Shown one piece after another: positions 16,674 to 24,276 of a stretch of DNA of 37,014 nucleotides. The position numbers were made by a program, and so were the translations under genes. This DNA comes from Vibrio maerlii (GTDB taxonomy: Bacteria > Pseudomonadota > Gammaproteobacteria > Enterobacterales > Vibrionaceae): positions 1 through 37,014 of the forward strand of contig NZ_QRHC01000016.1 of NCBI RefSeq assembly GCF_003415655.1, given 5' to 3'. The notes under the pieces were generated by a model, which did not search any database, had not been told where the DNA came from, and saw only the letters and a program-made list of their open reading frames with translations. The stretch's first letter is position 1, and the number at the start of each line of letters is the position of its first letter.

Positions 16674-16703
16674 AAAAAAACACCCGCCGAGGCGGGTGTT
16701 TAA
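16674..16703. terminator. Bidirectional terminator between the DUF481 gene and rplI
   Basis: AAACACCCGCC, loop GA, GGCGGGTGTTT: an 11-base GC-rich stem. The minus strand has a long T tail and serves rplI; the plus side has fewer T but the stem should also end the DUF481 transcript. Confidence 0.88.
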
Positions 16704-16737
16704 ATTAGTCACGAATCAAATTCGTTTCTAAACTGAA

Positions 16738-17190
16738 TTACTCAGCAGCAACTACTTCTAGGTTCACAGTAGCGAAAACTTCAGAGTGAAGTTGAACGCT
16801 GATCTCGAACTCACCAGTGTTACGTAGAGCGCCTTCAGGAAGACGAACTTCGCTCTTAGCTACTTCAACGCCTGCCGCAGTGATTGCGTCAGCGATGTCA
16901 CGAGTACCGATAGAACCGAATAGTTTACCTTCGTCACCAGCTTTTGATGCGATAACAACAGCTTCTAGAGCGTTTACTTTCTCAGCACGAGCTTCAGCAG
17001 CAGTTAGTTGCTCAGCAACTTTTGCTTCTAGTTCAGCACGACGAGCTTCGAACATTTCAACGTTAGCTTTAGTTGCCATTACTGCCTTATTTTGAGGAAT
17101 AAGGAAGTTACGAGCGTAACCAGATTTAACGTTAACAGTATCGCCAAGACCACCTAGGTTACCGATTTTATCAAGTAGAATAACTTGCAT
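16738..17190 (-). CDS. rplI: 50S ribosomal protein bL9
   Basis: A 150-aa ribosomal protein of the large subunit. The N-terminal domain MQVILLDKIGNLGGLGDTVNVKSGYARNFLIP is the standard bL9 rRNA-binding domain; a long central helix rich in A, E and K (about 40-75) and a C-terminal domain follow, with KLFGSIGTRDIADAI as a family block. It is the last gene of the rpsF-priB-rpsR-rplI operon; 32 bases separate it from rpsR. Confidence 0.98.
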   Translation of the reverse strand: MQVILLDKIGNLGGLGDTVNVKSGYARNFLIPQNKAVMATKANVEMFEARRAELEAKVAEQLTAAEARAEKVNALEAVVIASKAGDEGKLFGSIGTRDIADAITAAGVEVAKSEVRLPEGALRNTGEFEISVQLHSEVFATVNLEVVAAE

Positions 17191-17222
17191 TGTTTAATCC
17201 TCTTTCTTAATAAAACGACCGA

Positions 17223-17450
17223 TTACTGATGCTTATCAGTGTACGGTAGTAGAGCTAGGTAACGAGCACGCTTGATAGCGCGAGCTAGTTGACGCTGGTA
17301 TTTAGCGCTTGTACCAGTGATACGGCTAGGTACGATTTTACCAGCTTCAGTGATGTAGTTTTTAAGAGTTGCTACGTCTTTGTAATCAATCTCTTGTACG
17401 CCTTCTGCAGTGAAACGGCAGAATTTACGACGACGGAAGAAACGAGCCAT
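17223..17450 (-). CDS. rpsR: 30S ribosomal protein bS18
   Basis: A 75-aa basic protein with the family pattern MARFFRRRKFCRF, the YKDVATLKNYITEAGKIVPSR core and RAIKRARYLALLPY at the end. It binds 16S rRNA next to bS6 in the 30S platform, and in many bacteria the bS6:bS18 pair represses its own operon. It follows priB after 15 bases. Confidence 0.98.
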   Translation of the reverse strand: MARFFRRRKFCRFTAEGVQEIDYKDVATLKNYITEAGKIVPSRITGTSAKYQRQLARAIKRARYLALLPYTDKHQ

Positions 17451-17465
17451 GGGCTATCTCCTGAT

Positions 17466-17768
17466 CTAAATTTTGATGATGTTGTCGGCATGTAACACTA
17501 ATTTTCCCAAGCCATTTCGGCCGGTTTGATAAGCAACAAAGCCGCTTACCTTAATGTGACTGCCTATAACTAATTCTTGAGTTAATTCTTTTGACCTTAG
17601 CCCACTAACAACAACCGGCATTCGACAATAAACTTGTCGCGGAAGGTTAGCTTCAACCACTGTAGAGCGATGTTCTAGCCAAAATCGGCAATGCTCAACA
17701 CCCGCAGGGCTTTGGCTTCGAATCGGATCTTTTGCGACGGTGCCGCTAAGCTCCATTCGATTGGTCAT
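17466..17768 (-). CDS. priB: Primosomal replication protein N (PriB)
   Basis: A 100-aa OB-fold protein of the PriA-dependent replication-restart primosome; it binds single-stranded DNA and PriA and helps load DnaB. It starts MTNRMELSGTVAKDP, like E. coli PriB, has the CRFWLEHRS strand, and ends KLVLHADNIIKI. It keeps its usual place between rpsF and rpsR, eight bases after rpsF. It is a small OB protein, not the full-length SSB. Confidence 0.95.
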   Translation of the reverse strand: MTNRMELSGTVAKDPIRSQSPAGVEHCRFWLEHRSTVVEANLPRQVYCRMPVVVSGLRSKELTQELVIGSHIKVSGFVAYQTGRNGLGKLVLHADNIIKI

Positions 17769-17776
17769 AAGGGTTA

Positions 17777-18166
17777 TTACTCAGCAGCTGCTTCTGGCTT
17801 AGCTTCTGAACGCTCTTCACGACGAGGAGCACGCTCTGCACGCTCTTCTTTTTGCTTAAGCATGATAGATTGCTCAGTGATAGCCGCTTTCTTACGCATG
17901 ATCATGTTACGTAGAACTGCATCGTTGAAACGGAAAGCAGTTTCTAGTTCATCGATTACAGCTTGGTCAGCTTCAACGTTCATTAGAACGTAGTGAGCTT
18001 TGTGAAGCTTGTTGATTGGGTAAGCCATTTGACGACGACCCCAGTCTTCTAGACGGTGTACAGTACCGCCAGCTTCAGTGATTGAACCAGTGTAACGCTC
18101 GATCATGCCAGCAACTTGCTCGCTTTGATCAGGGTGCACCATGAATACGATTTCGTAATGACGCAT
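17777..18166 (-). CDS. rpsF: 30S ribosomal protein bS6
   Basis: A 129-aa ribosomal protein starting MRHYEIVFMVHPDQSEQV with the conserved AYPINKLHKAHYVLMN core. The C-terminal tail is extended and highly charged (KEERAERAPRREERSEAKPEAAAE); in E. coli the bS6 tail is extended by RimK with glutamates, and a Glu-rich tail fits that. First gene of the operon, behind a promoter and a structured leader likely to be the autoregulatory site. Confidence 0.97.
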   Translation of the reverse strand: MRHYEIVFMVHPDQSEQVAGMIERYTGSITEAGGTVHRLEDWGRRQMAYPINKLHKAHYVLMNVEADQAVIDELETAFRFNDAVLRNMIMRKKAAITEQSIMLKQKEERAERAPRREERSEAKPEAAAE

Positions 18167-18189
18167 GTGTTGCTCCTTACGGATTACTA

Positions 18190-18223
18190 GCTTCCACGTT
18201 TGGCCCGGTCGTCCAGAGGAAGC
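18190..18223 (-). promoter_or_regulatory. Probable bS6:bS18 autoregulatory leader hairpin
   Basis: In the minus-strand leader of rpsF, GCTTCC pairs with GGAAGC around a loop that holds a second stem CTGG/CCAG-like pairing and an ACCGG sequence. The known S6:S18 leader motif has a conserved CCG that mimics the 16S site and lies in the same place before rpsF. I match it by position, hairpin and CCG only; the covariance model was not run. Confidence 0.5.
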
Positions 18224-18265
18224 AAGGAACTAAAGATAAATGACCGAGTTTTAAGGACGGCAAAT

Positions 18266-18292
18266 ATTATAGAAGTCGACGGGTATTAGCAA
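18266..18292 (-). promoter_or_regulatory. Promoter of the rpsF-priB-rpsR-rplI operon
   Basis: On the minus strand: -35-like TTGCTA (18292-18287), a 15-base spacer and a perfect -10 TATAAT (18271-18266). The start would be near 18259, giving about a 92-base leader that contains the hairpin at 18223-18190. Confidence 0.65.
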
Positions 18293-18352
18293 GCGGAATT
18301 TGGTGAATAATGAAACAGTTTTTAGGAAGGAAGTTCCTGGAAGGAGTGGTTC

Positions 18353-18427
18353 CTAGTTCCTAGAGGTTCGACGCTCTAAAAACTAGGAACTAGTAACTAG
18401 TAACTAGTAACTTGGTACTAGGAACTA
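18353..18427. repeat. CTAG cluster after rlmB, 7-nt phase
   Basis: Two blocks. CTAG at 18353 and 18360 (CTAGTTC, CTAGAGG); then CTAG at 18383, 18390, 18397, 18404 and 18418, with a CTTG at 18411, all 7 bases apart, fillers GAA, TAA, TAA, TAA, GTA, GAA. The blocks are partly inverted (TAGTTCCTAG against CTAGGAACTA), so they can form a stem. The rlmB stop codon (18427-18425 on the minus strand) falls in the last unit, so the array starts exactly at the stop of that gene. Confidence 0.9.
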
Positions 18428-19162
18428 AAGATTTCGCTGGCGCACAGCTTCAAACAGACAAATACCGGATGCTACCGATACGTTAAGGCTCGAAACACTA
18501 CCTGCCATTGGAATCTTAATTAAGTCATCACAGGTTTCACGCGTTAGACGGCGCATACCATCACCCTCGGCCCCCATAACAATCGCTAGTGGACCCGTGA
18601 GCTTGGCATTGAATACGTCATGAGTTGCCTCACCCGCAGTACCCACAAACCATACACCTTGTTCTTGCAACGCACGCATCGTACGAGCAAGGTTAGTTAC
18701 ACGTACAAGTGGTACCGTTTCAGCAGCACCCACAGCAACCTTGCTTACTGTCGCAGTCAGTGGAGCGGATCTGTCTTTAGGTACAATAACCGCAGCTACA
18801 CCCGCTGCATCCGCATTACGCAGGCAAGCACCTAGGTTATGCGGGTCAGTGACACCATCAAGCACGAGCAATAACGGCTGTTCATGCTGGGCTAGAATTG
18901 CATCAAGGTCATGCTCATTGAGTTGCTTAGCCGGCTTTACCTTTACGATAATGCCTTGGTGGTTCGCACCCTTCGCTTTGTCATCAAGTACTTTACGACC
19001 CATCTGTTGAATCGAAACACCGCATTGCTGCAGTTCATTCAGCACTGGCATTAATCGCTCATCTTGGCGACCTTTTAGTACATAAGCTTCGATGAAGCGT
19101 GCTGGATCATTTGCCAGCACAGCCTTCACCGCGTGGATGCCGTAGATAAATTCGTTACTCAT
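18425..19162 (-). CDS. rlmB: 23S rRNA (guanosine-2251-2'-O) methyltransferase RlmB
   Basis: A SpoU/TrmH-family SAM-dependent enzyme that methylates G2251 in the 23S peptidyl-transferase loop. The N-terminal substrate-binding domain (MSNEFIYGIHAVKAVL...) is followed by the knotted catalytic domain, with its three motifs LDGVTDPHNLGACLRNA, VMGAEGDGMRRL and IPMAGSVSSLNVSVASGICLFE. The length of 245 aa is normal. It follows rnr after 16 bases, the conserved pair; its stop codon is embedded in a CTAG array. Confidence 0.96.
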   Translation of the reverse strand: MSNEFIYGIHAVKAVLANDPARFIEAYVLKGRQDERLMPVLNELQQCGVSIQQMGRKVLDDKAKGANHQGIIVKVKPAKQLNEHDLDAILAQHEQPLLLVLDGVTDPHNLGACLRNADAAGVAAVIVPKDRSAPLTATVSKVAVGAAETVPLVRVTNLARTMRALQEQGVWFVGTAGEATHDVFNAKLTGPLAIVMGAEGDGMRRLTRETCDDLIKIPMAGSVSSLNVSVASGICLFEAVRQRNL

Positions 19163-19178
19163 TTAATCTGTTCCGCGT

Positions 19179-21644
19179 TTATTTCTTATTACGAGCTTTA
19201 TGCTTCTTCGCTCGTGCTTTGGCTTTGCGGGCTTTCTCCGCAGCTGATGTCTTGCGTTTCTTGTTACCAGAACCTGCCTCATCACAGCTTCCATCTGGAC
19301 GCTTAGTTGGCTCTACCATAGGTGTTGCCTTGCCCGCATTACGGCTTTTCACTGCTGCGCGTTTTTTGCCTTGCGCTTTCTTCTTCGCGTCAGCTGCACG
19401 CTTCTTCGCCGTTTTTCCTTTGCCGCGTAGCTTACGGCTTGTCTCGGCAATTTCAAAGTCAATTTGTCGACTATCTAAACTAACAGATAGTACTTTGACT
19501 TTAACAGCATCACCCAAGCGATAAATCGCACCGGAGCTCTCACCTACCATACGCTGACCAATTGGATCGAACTGATAATAATCATTACCCAAAGAGGACA
19601 CATGCACTAAGCCGTCAATGTGCAGTTCGGATAATCGAACAAAGAAACCAAAGCCAGTCACATTCGCGATCACACCGTCGAGTACTTCACCTACGTGGTC
19701 TTGCATGTACTCACACTTCAACCAATCAGCCACTTCACGGGTTGCATCATCGGCGCGACGCTCTGTCATCGAACATTGTTCACCATAGACATCCATATCA
19801 TCGAATGAATAATGGTAACCACCAGTTGGTGTCCAACGGTCTTTGTTACGACCTTCTTGCTTAGCAATGAGGTATTTAATCGCGCGGTGCAGTAGCAAAT
19901 CAGGGTAACGACGAATAGGGGATGTGAAATGGGAATAACGTTTCAGTGCCAAACCGAAGTGACCTACATTATCCGCGTTGTATACCGCTTGCTTCATTGA
20001 ACGCAGCAGCATGGTTTGAATCAGCTCTTTATCCGCACGTTCGCCAATTTGATGCATGAGGTCAGCATAATCCGTTGGTGATGGCTCTAATCCCCCATTA
20101 AGAGACAAACCTAGTTCACCAAGAAAATCTTTAAAGCTTTGCAGGCGCATCTCACCCGGAGACTCGTGAATTCGGAACAACGAAGGCTCTTTGAGTTTTT
20201 CCACCAGCGATGCTGATGCGATGTTTGCCAAAATCATACACTCTTCGATGATCTTATGGGCATCATTACGAATCACAGGCTCAATGCTGTCGATCTTACG
20301 CTCCGCATTGAAGATAAACTTGGTTTCTACGGTTTCAAACTCAATCGCACCGCGCTGATCACGTGCGGTTTTCAGCACCTTGTACATTTTGTGCAGCTCT
20401 TCAAGATGCGGTACAACTGCTCCGTAGCGAAGACGAAGTTCCGCATCGCCATCTAGGATCGCTCCTACCTTGTTATAGGTTAGGCGAGCATGTGAATTCA
20501 TCACCGCTTCATAGTGCTTGTAACCCGACAATTTGCCGCTTGCAGAAATAGTCATCTCACAAACCATACACAGGCGATCAACCTGTGGGTTTAGTGAACA
20601 GAGACCATTTGAAAGTACCTCTGGTAACATTGGTACCACTTGGCTTGGGAAATAGACCGAGTTACCACGGTTAATGGCTTCTTTGTCTAGCGCTGTGTCC
20701 GGGCGCACGTAGTAACTTACATCGGCAATGGCTACCCATAGACGCCAACCGCCACTTTTTTTCGCTTCACAGAACACGGCGTCATCGAAATCTCGCGCGT
20801 CTTCACCATCAATAGTGACTAGTGGCAAATCACGCAGATCCACACGCCCCTCTTTTGCTTCCTCAGGAACGTGTTCACCTAGGTTCTCTAACTGTTTAAG
20901 AACTTCGTTTGGCCATTCATTTGGAATCTGATGGGTACGGATAGCGATTTGCGTCTCCATACCTGGGTCATTGCTCTCACCGAGAACCTCAACCACCTTA
21001 CCGGTCATGCCACGCGATCGACTACCACGATCAGTAACTTCAATCACTACCACATTACCCATACGAGCAGCTAAGCGTTGATCATTTGGAATGAGAATAT
21101 CTTGGCTAATACGTGAATCATCAGGCACTACATAACAATAGCCTTGCTCTAGGAAGAATCGACCAACAATCTGCGTTTTACGCTCTTCTAGTACACGAAC
21201 AAGACGTCCCTCTCTACGGCCGCGTTTACTATTATCTGTTGGCTGAGCTAATACGTAGTCACCATGAATGATGGTGCGCATCTGATGGTGTGGTAGCAAG
21301 ATATCGTCATCTTTGCCTAAGCTGCCTTCTGGGCGAACCCAACCATGACCATCTTTATGGCCAATCACATAGCCCTTAACCAGCTCTAACTTTTCTGGAA
21401 GAGCGTAGCACTGGCGACGAGTAAAGATCAGCTGACCATCTCGTTCCATCGCACGCAGGCGACGACGTAGGCCTTCATACTGCTCTTCACCCGAAAGCTG
21501 TAGCGCTTCAAACAAATCATTGCGATTCATTGGCACATTCGCTCCCGTTAAGAATTCAATAATGAACTCTCGGCTAGGAACTGGATTTTCATAATTCTTT
21601 GATTCACGTTCCGCGAAGGGATCGTTATTGATAGTCTCTGACAT
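19179..21644 (-). CDS. rnr: Ribonuclease R
   Basis: A processive 3'-5' exoribonuclease that degrades structured RNA, used in rRNA quality control and trans-translation. In order: a winged helix (YEGLRRRLRAMERDGQLIFTRR), cold-shock domains with GHGWVRPEGSLGKDDDILL, the RNB catalytic domain with aspartates in DGEDARDFDDAVF, the RYSHFTSPIRRYPDLLLHR block, an S1 domain, and a lysine-rich tail of about 80 residues. The length of 821 aa matches E. coli (813). The tail is unusual only in a GSCDEAGSGN break. In E. coli nsrR precedes rnr; here the gene upstream is a divergent amidohydrolase. Confidence 0.97.
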   Translation of the reverse strand: MSETINNDPFAERESKNYENPVPSREFIIEFLTGANVPMNRNDLFEALQLSGEEQYEGLRRRLRAMERDGQLIFTRRQCYALPEKLELVKGYVIGHKDGHGWVRPEGSLGKDDDILLPHHQMRTIIHGDYVLAQPTDNSKRGRREGRLVRVLEERKTQIVGRFFLEQGYCYVVPDDSRISQDILIPNDQRLAARMGNVVVIEVTDRGSRSRGMTGKVVEVLGESNDPGMETQIAIRTHQIPNEWPNEVLKQLENLGEHVPEEAKEGRVDLRDLPLVTIDGEDARDFDDAVFCEAKKSGGWRLWVAIADVSYYVRPDTALDKEAINRGNSVYFPSQVVPMLPEVLSNGLCSLNPQVDRLCMVCEMTISASGKLSGYKHYEAVMNSHARLTYNKVGAILDGDAELRLRYGAVVPHLEELHKMYKVLKTARDQRGAIEFETVETKFIFNAERKIDSIEPVIRNDAHKIIEECMILANIASASLVEKLKEPSLFRIHESPGEMRLQSFKDFLGELGLSLNGGLEPSPTDYADLMHQIGERADKELIQTMLLRSMKQAVYNADNVGHFGLALKRYSHFTSPIRRYPDLLLHRAIKYLIAKQEGRNKDRWTPTGGYHYSFDDMDVYGEQCSMTERRADDATREVADWLKCEYMQDHVGEVLDGVIANVTGFGFFVRLSELHIDGLVHVSSLGNDYYQFDPIGQRMVGESSGAIYRLGDAVKVKVLSVSLDSRQIDFEIAETSRKLRGKGKTAKKRAADAKKKAQGKKRAAVKSRNAGKATPMVEPTKRPDGSCDEAGSGNKKRKTSAAEKARKAKARAKKHKARNKK

Positions 21645-21810
21645 AGGTTGACCTACTTAGAAGAGAGGGGAATTAAAGCTAGTATATCTGAGTAACGAGA
21701 TAACCTACAGATTTGCTTTAAAAAAGCTGCTCAACCACCCCAGCCAATGCATATCACAACATAAGTTTTCACAACTTCACTTAACTCGAATCAAGATCAC
21801 TTGCGACGCA

Positions 21811-21822
21811 GCAAACGTTTGC
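21811..21822. promoter_or_regulatory. PurR operator upstream of the amidohydrolase gene
   Basis: GCAAACGTTTGC is a perfect 12-base palindrome identical to the core of the PurR consensus ACGCAAACGTTTGCGT. It ends 59 bases before the ATG. It overlaps a possible -35 TTGCAA (21819-21824) whose -10 would be TATCAT (21841-21846), so a bound repressor would block the promoter. The flanks differ from the full 16-base consensus. Confidence 0.75.
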
Positions 21823-21881
21823 AATTGATAGAGAAGTCACTATCATTCGCGCTTATAAAACACCATACTTTGAGAGTTATT

Positions 21882-23282
21882 ATGAATATTAAGCAAACGC
21901 TATTAGCAGCGACTATCGCTGGCTTAAGCACCTTCTCGCACGCTGCACAAAAAGTTGATCTAATGATCACTGATGCGTTGGTTCTTACCATGAACCAAGA
22001 GAAAATTGTGTATGAAAACGGTACGGTTGTTATCGATGACAACAAAATTGTAGCAGTCGGTGATCAAGCGCTTGCTAAACAGTACCAAGCTGAGCAGACG
22101 CTTGATGTTGATGGCGATATCGTTATGCCTGGGTTGATCAACACTCACACTCACGTATCGATGACGGTGTTCCGCTCACTTGCCGATGATGTGCCTGATC
22201 GCCTGCACCGCTACATCTTCCCTCTTGAAGCGAAACTGGTTTCTCGCGACATGGTTCGTATTGGTGCCAACCTGGGTAACGTTGAGATGGTTAAGGGTGG
22301 CGTGACTACTTACGCAGATATGTACTACTTTGAAGACGAAGTGGCGAAAACAGTAGATGAAATCGGTATGCGTGCCGTGCTTGGTGAGACAGTCATTAAG
22401 TTCCCAGTAGCCGATGCAGCGAACGCTGAGGAAGGTATCAAGTACGCTCTGAACTTCATTGAAGAGTACAAAGATCACCCTCGTATTACGCCAGCGTTTG
22501 CTCCTCATGCACCATATACCAACACAACCGAGATCCTACAGAAAGTTGCAAAACTATCGCTAGAACATGATGTGCCTGTGATGATCCATCTTGCAGAATC
22601 ACATCGTGAAGAAGAGAAGATCGCAGCACGTGCTGAAGGCATGTCTCCGGTTCAATACATGCACAGCATCGGCGCACTAAACAAAAACCTGGTTGGCGCA
22701 CACATGATTCTTGTTGATGATGAAGACATCAAGCTAGTGAAAGAGTCTGACATGGGTGTGGCACACAACATGAGTGCGAACATTAAGTCAGCAAAAGGCG
22801 TTTCACCAGCGCTGAAAATGTATGACGAAAATGTACGTATCGGCCTTGGTACCGATGGTCCTATGTCAGGCAACACACTCAGCACAATTGATGAGTTCAA
22901 CCAGGTTGCTAAGGTTCACAAGCTAGTCAACAAAGACCGCGCTGCAATGCCACCAATCAAGGTTATTGATATGGCGACTATGGGTGCTGCAAGAGCACTG
23001 CACATGGAAGACAAGATTGGTTCTCTAGAAGCAGGCAAGCTAGCCGATGTCATCGTTGTTGATACTAAGGCGCCGAACATGGTTCCAGTCTACAACCCAT
23101 ACTCTGCATTGGTTTACTCAGCAAACTCTGCAAACGTTAAGCACACGATTGTTGACGGCAAGATCATCATGAAAGATCGCAACATGCTGACAGTCGATGA
23201 AGACAAGATCCGTGAAGAGGCGCTAGAATTCACTAAAGTGGTTCGCGAGACTGTCATCGAATCAGGTGAAGTCGTACAGTAA
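21882..23282 (+). CDS. Predicted periplasmic amidohydrolase (MTA/SAH deaminase-like)
   Basis: A 466-aa metal-dependent hydrolase of the amidohydrolase superfamily, close in pattern to methylthioadenosine/S-adenosylhomocysteine deaminases and the TrzN/AtzB group. Metal ligands are visible: HTH in GLINTHTHVSMT, His in FAPHAPYT, His in MIHLAES, and Asp in GLGTDGPMSGN. The unusual feature is a Sec signal peptide, MNIKQTLLAATIAGLSTFSHA, with cleavage after SHA. I chose the ATG at 21882, behind GAGAG; an open frame from a TTG at 21801 would add 27 residues and hide the signal. A PurR site upstream suggests purine control. Substrate unproven. Confidence 0.88.
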   Translation: MNIKQTLLAATIAGLSTFSHAAQKVDLMITDALVLTMNQEKIVYENGTVVIDDNKIVAVGDQALAKQYQAEQTLDVDGDIVMPGLINTHTHVSMTVFRSLADDVPDRLHRYIFPLEAKLVSRDMVRIGANLGNVEMVKGGVTTYADMYYFEDEVAKTVDEIGMRAVLGETVIKFPVADAANAEEGIKYALNFIEEYKDHPRITPAFAPHAPYTNTTEILQKVAKLSLEHDVPVMIHLAESHREEEKIAARAEGMSPVQYMHSIGALNKNLVGAHMILVDDEDIKLVKESDMGVAHNMSANIKSAKGVSPALKMYDENVRIGLGTDGPMSGNTLSTIDEFNQVAKVHKLVNKDRAAMPPIKVIDMATMGAARALHMEDKIGSLEAGKLADVIVVDTKAPNMVPVYNPYSALVYSANSANVKHTIVDGKIIMKDRNMLTVDEDKIREEALEFTKVVRETVIESGEVVQ

Positions 23283-23308
23283 TAACACTAAGTAAATGAT
23301 ACTAGATC

Positions 23309-23340
23309 AGCCGTTTGGGATAGCCCCAAGCGGCTTTTTT
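23309..23340 (+). terminator. Terminator of the amidohydrolase gene
   Basis: AGCCGTTTGGG pairs with CCCAAGCGGCT (one G-T pair), then six T; placed 27 bases after the stop. Confidence 0.9.
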
Positions 23341-23366
23341 GATTTCATGACGGGACATACAATACG

Positions 23367-23396
23367 AAAAAGCCACATTGATTCACAATGTGGCTT
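23367..23396 (-). terminator. Terminator of motX
   Basis: On the minus strand AAGCCACATTG, loop TGAAT, CAATGTGGCTT then a T run, 33 bases past the motX stop. It lies tail-to-tail with the terminator of the amidohydrolase gene. Confidence 0.88.
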
Positions 23397-23428
23397 CAGA
23401 TTTAAGAGTCGTTTGGATTTGGAGAGTG

Positions 23429-24064
23429 TTACCAGAATGTCTCGCGGCGTTTGGCTCTTGCGATCACATTCTGTGGCATACGATTTTCTAAGCCATTTCG
23501 CAATACAGCGATGCGCTGATGTTGGCGTTTATCTGCCGTTACTGAGTTATACAACCAGCGGTAGGCATCTTCATAATCGAGAGGACTACCATAATCACGT
23601 AGTAGAAGCTCTGCAAGATGAATACGTGCTTTAAGATTACCCATCGCTGCTGCTTCACGAAGGTATGGGATTGCGCGTTCTTTATCTTGCTGGACTAATG
23701 TGCCACGCGAGTAATAACGACCAAGCTGCTCAAGAGCACTAGGTAAGCCTTGGTGAGCTGCATTTTCCATGTAGTAGAGACCAAGCTCTACATCTTGCTC
23801 AACACACACCCCCCAAGCCAACATGTCCCCGTAAAGGAACTCATAGGATGGCAAGCTTATGCGCGTTGCTCGAGCAACAATGTCTTCCACCAGCTGACAT
23901 TGATCCGCTTTGACACGTTCAAGGTGCTGGTTGTTATCAATTAGTTTTATTAGTTCTGCTTCAGTGTAGATAGGTACCGGAGCTCCCACATCCGCTAAGT
24001 TAGCTTTCGCTAGGGGAGACATCACCGATATCAGCAATGAAGCAGCCACTGCTTTTATCTTCAT
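23429..24064 (-). CDS. motX: Sodium-driven flagellar motor protein MotX
   Basis: A secreted periplasmic protein of the T-ring around the Vibrio polar flagellar motor; with MotY it anchors the PomA/PomB sodium stator. The 211-aa length is that of the family. Visible: signal peptide MKIKAVAASLLISVMSPLAKA (cleavage near residue 21), two cysteines (ADQCQLVED, WGVCVEQD), and Sel1-like repeats AAHQGLPSALEQLGRYYSRGT and AAAMGNLKARIHLAELLL, ending RAKRRETFW. I use the ATG at 24064 with AAGAG upstream; a TTG at 24088 is open but lacks support. A sigma-28 promoter lies upstream, as expected for a late flagellar gene. It stands between purA and an amidohydrolase gene. Confidence 0.94.
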   Translation of the reverse strand: MKIKAVAASLLISVMSPLAKANLADVGAPVPIYTEAELIKLIDNNQHLERVKADQCQLVEDIVARATRISLPSYEFLYGDMLAWGVCVEQDVELGLYYMENAAHQGLPSALEQLGRYYSRGTLVQQDKERAIPYLREAAAMGNLKARIHLAELLLRDYGSPLDYEDAYRWLYNSVTADKRQHQRIAVLRNGLENRMPQNVIARAKRRETFW

Positions 24065-24112
24065 ACGAATACTCTTAAATCTCGACAAGCTGCATTTATC
24101 AGCCTGATAACA

Positions 24113-24139
24113 TTATCGGCAAGCGTAAGGTTATCTTTA
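24113..24139 (-). promoter_or_regulatory. Sigma-28 (FliA) promoter of motX
   Basis: The minus strand reads TAAAGATA, an 11-base spacer, GCCGATAA. The consensus is TAAAGTTT-N11-GCCGATAA: the -10 is perfect, the spacer exact, and the -35 matches 6 of 8. It lies about 50 bases upstream of the motX ATG. Confidence 0.9.
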
Positions 24140-24226
24140 GACAATAATTGCCGCTCATGGGCAATATTTTGCCAGATGAAGTATGAAAGATCATCACGTG
24201 CAGTGATAGGAATGGAAACAACATAC

Positions 24227-24254
24227 AAAAAAGCCGGCAATAAAGCCGGCTTTT
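24227..24254. terminator. Terminator after purA (bidirectional)
   Basis: AAAAGCCGGC, loop AATAAA, GCCGGCTTTT with A/T tails on both sides. On the minus strand it ends purA, 23 bases past the stop; no plus-strand gene precedes it. Confidence 0.85.
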
Positions 24255-24276
24255 GTAATCTAGATAATGCTACGCA

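Noticed and set aside
21801..21881. N-terminal extension of the amidohydrolase
   Set aside because: It would include the PurR operator and promoter and mask the signal peptide; the ATG at 21882 has its own ribosome-binding site.
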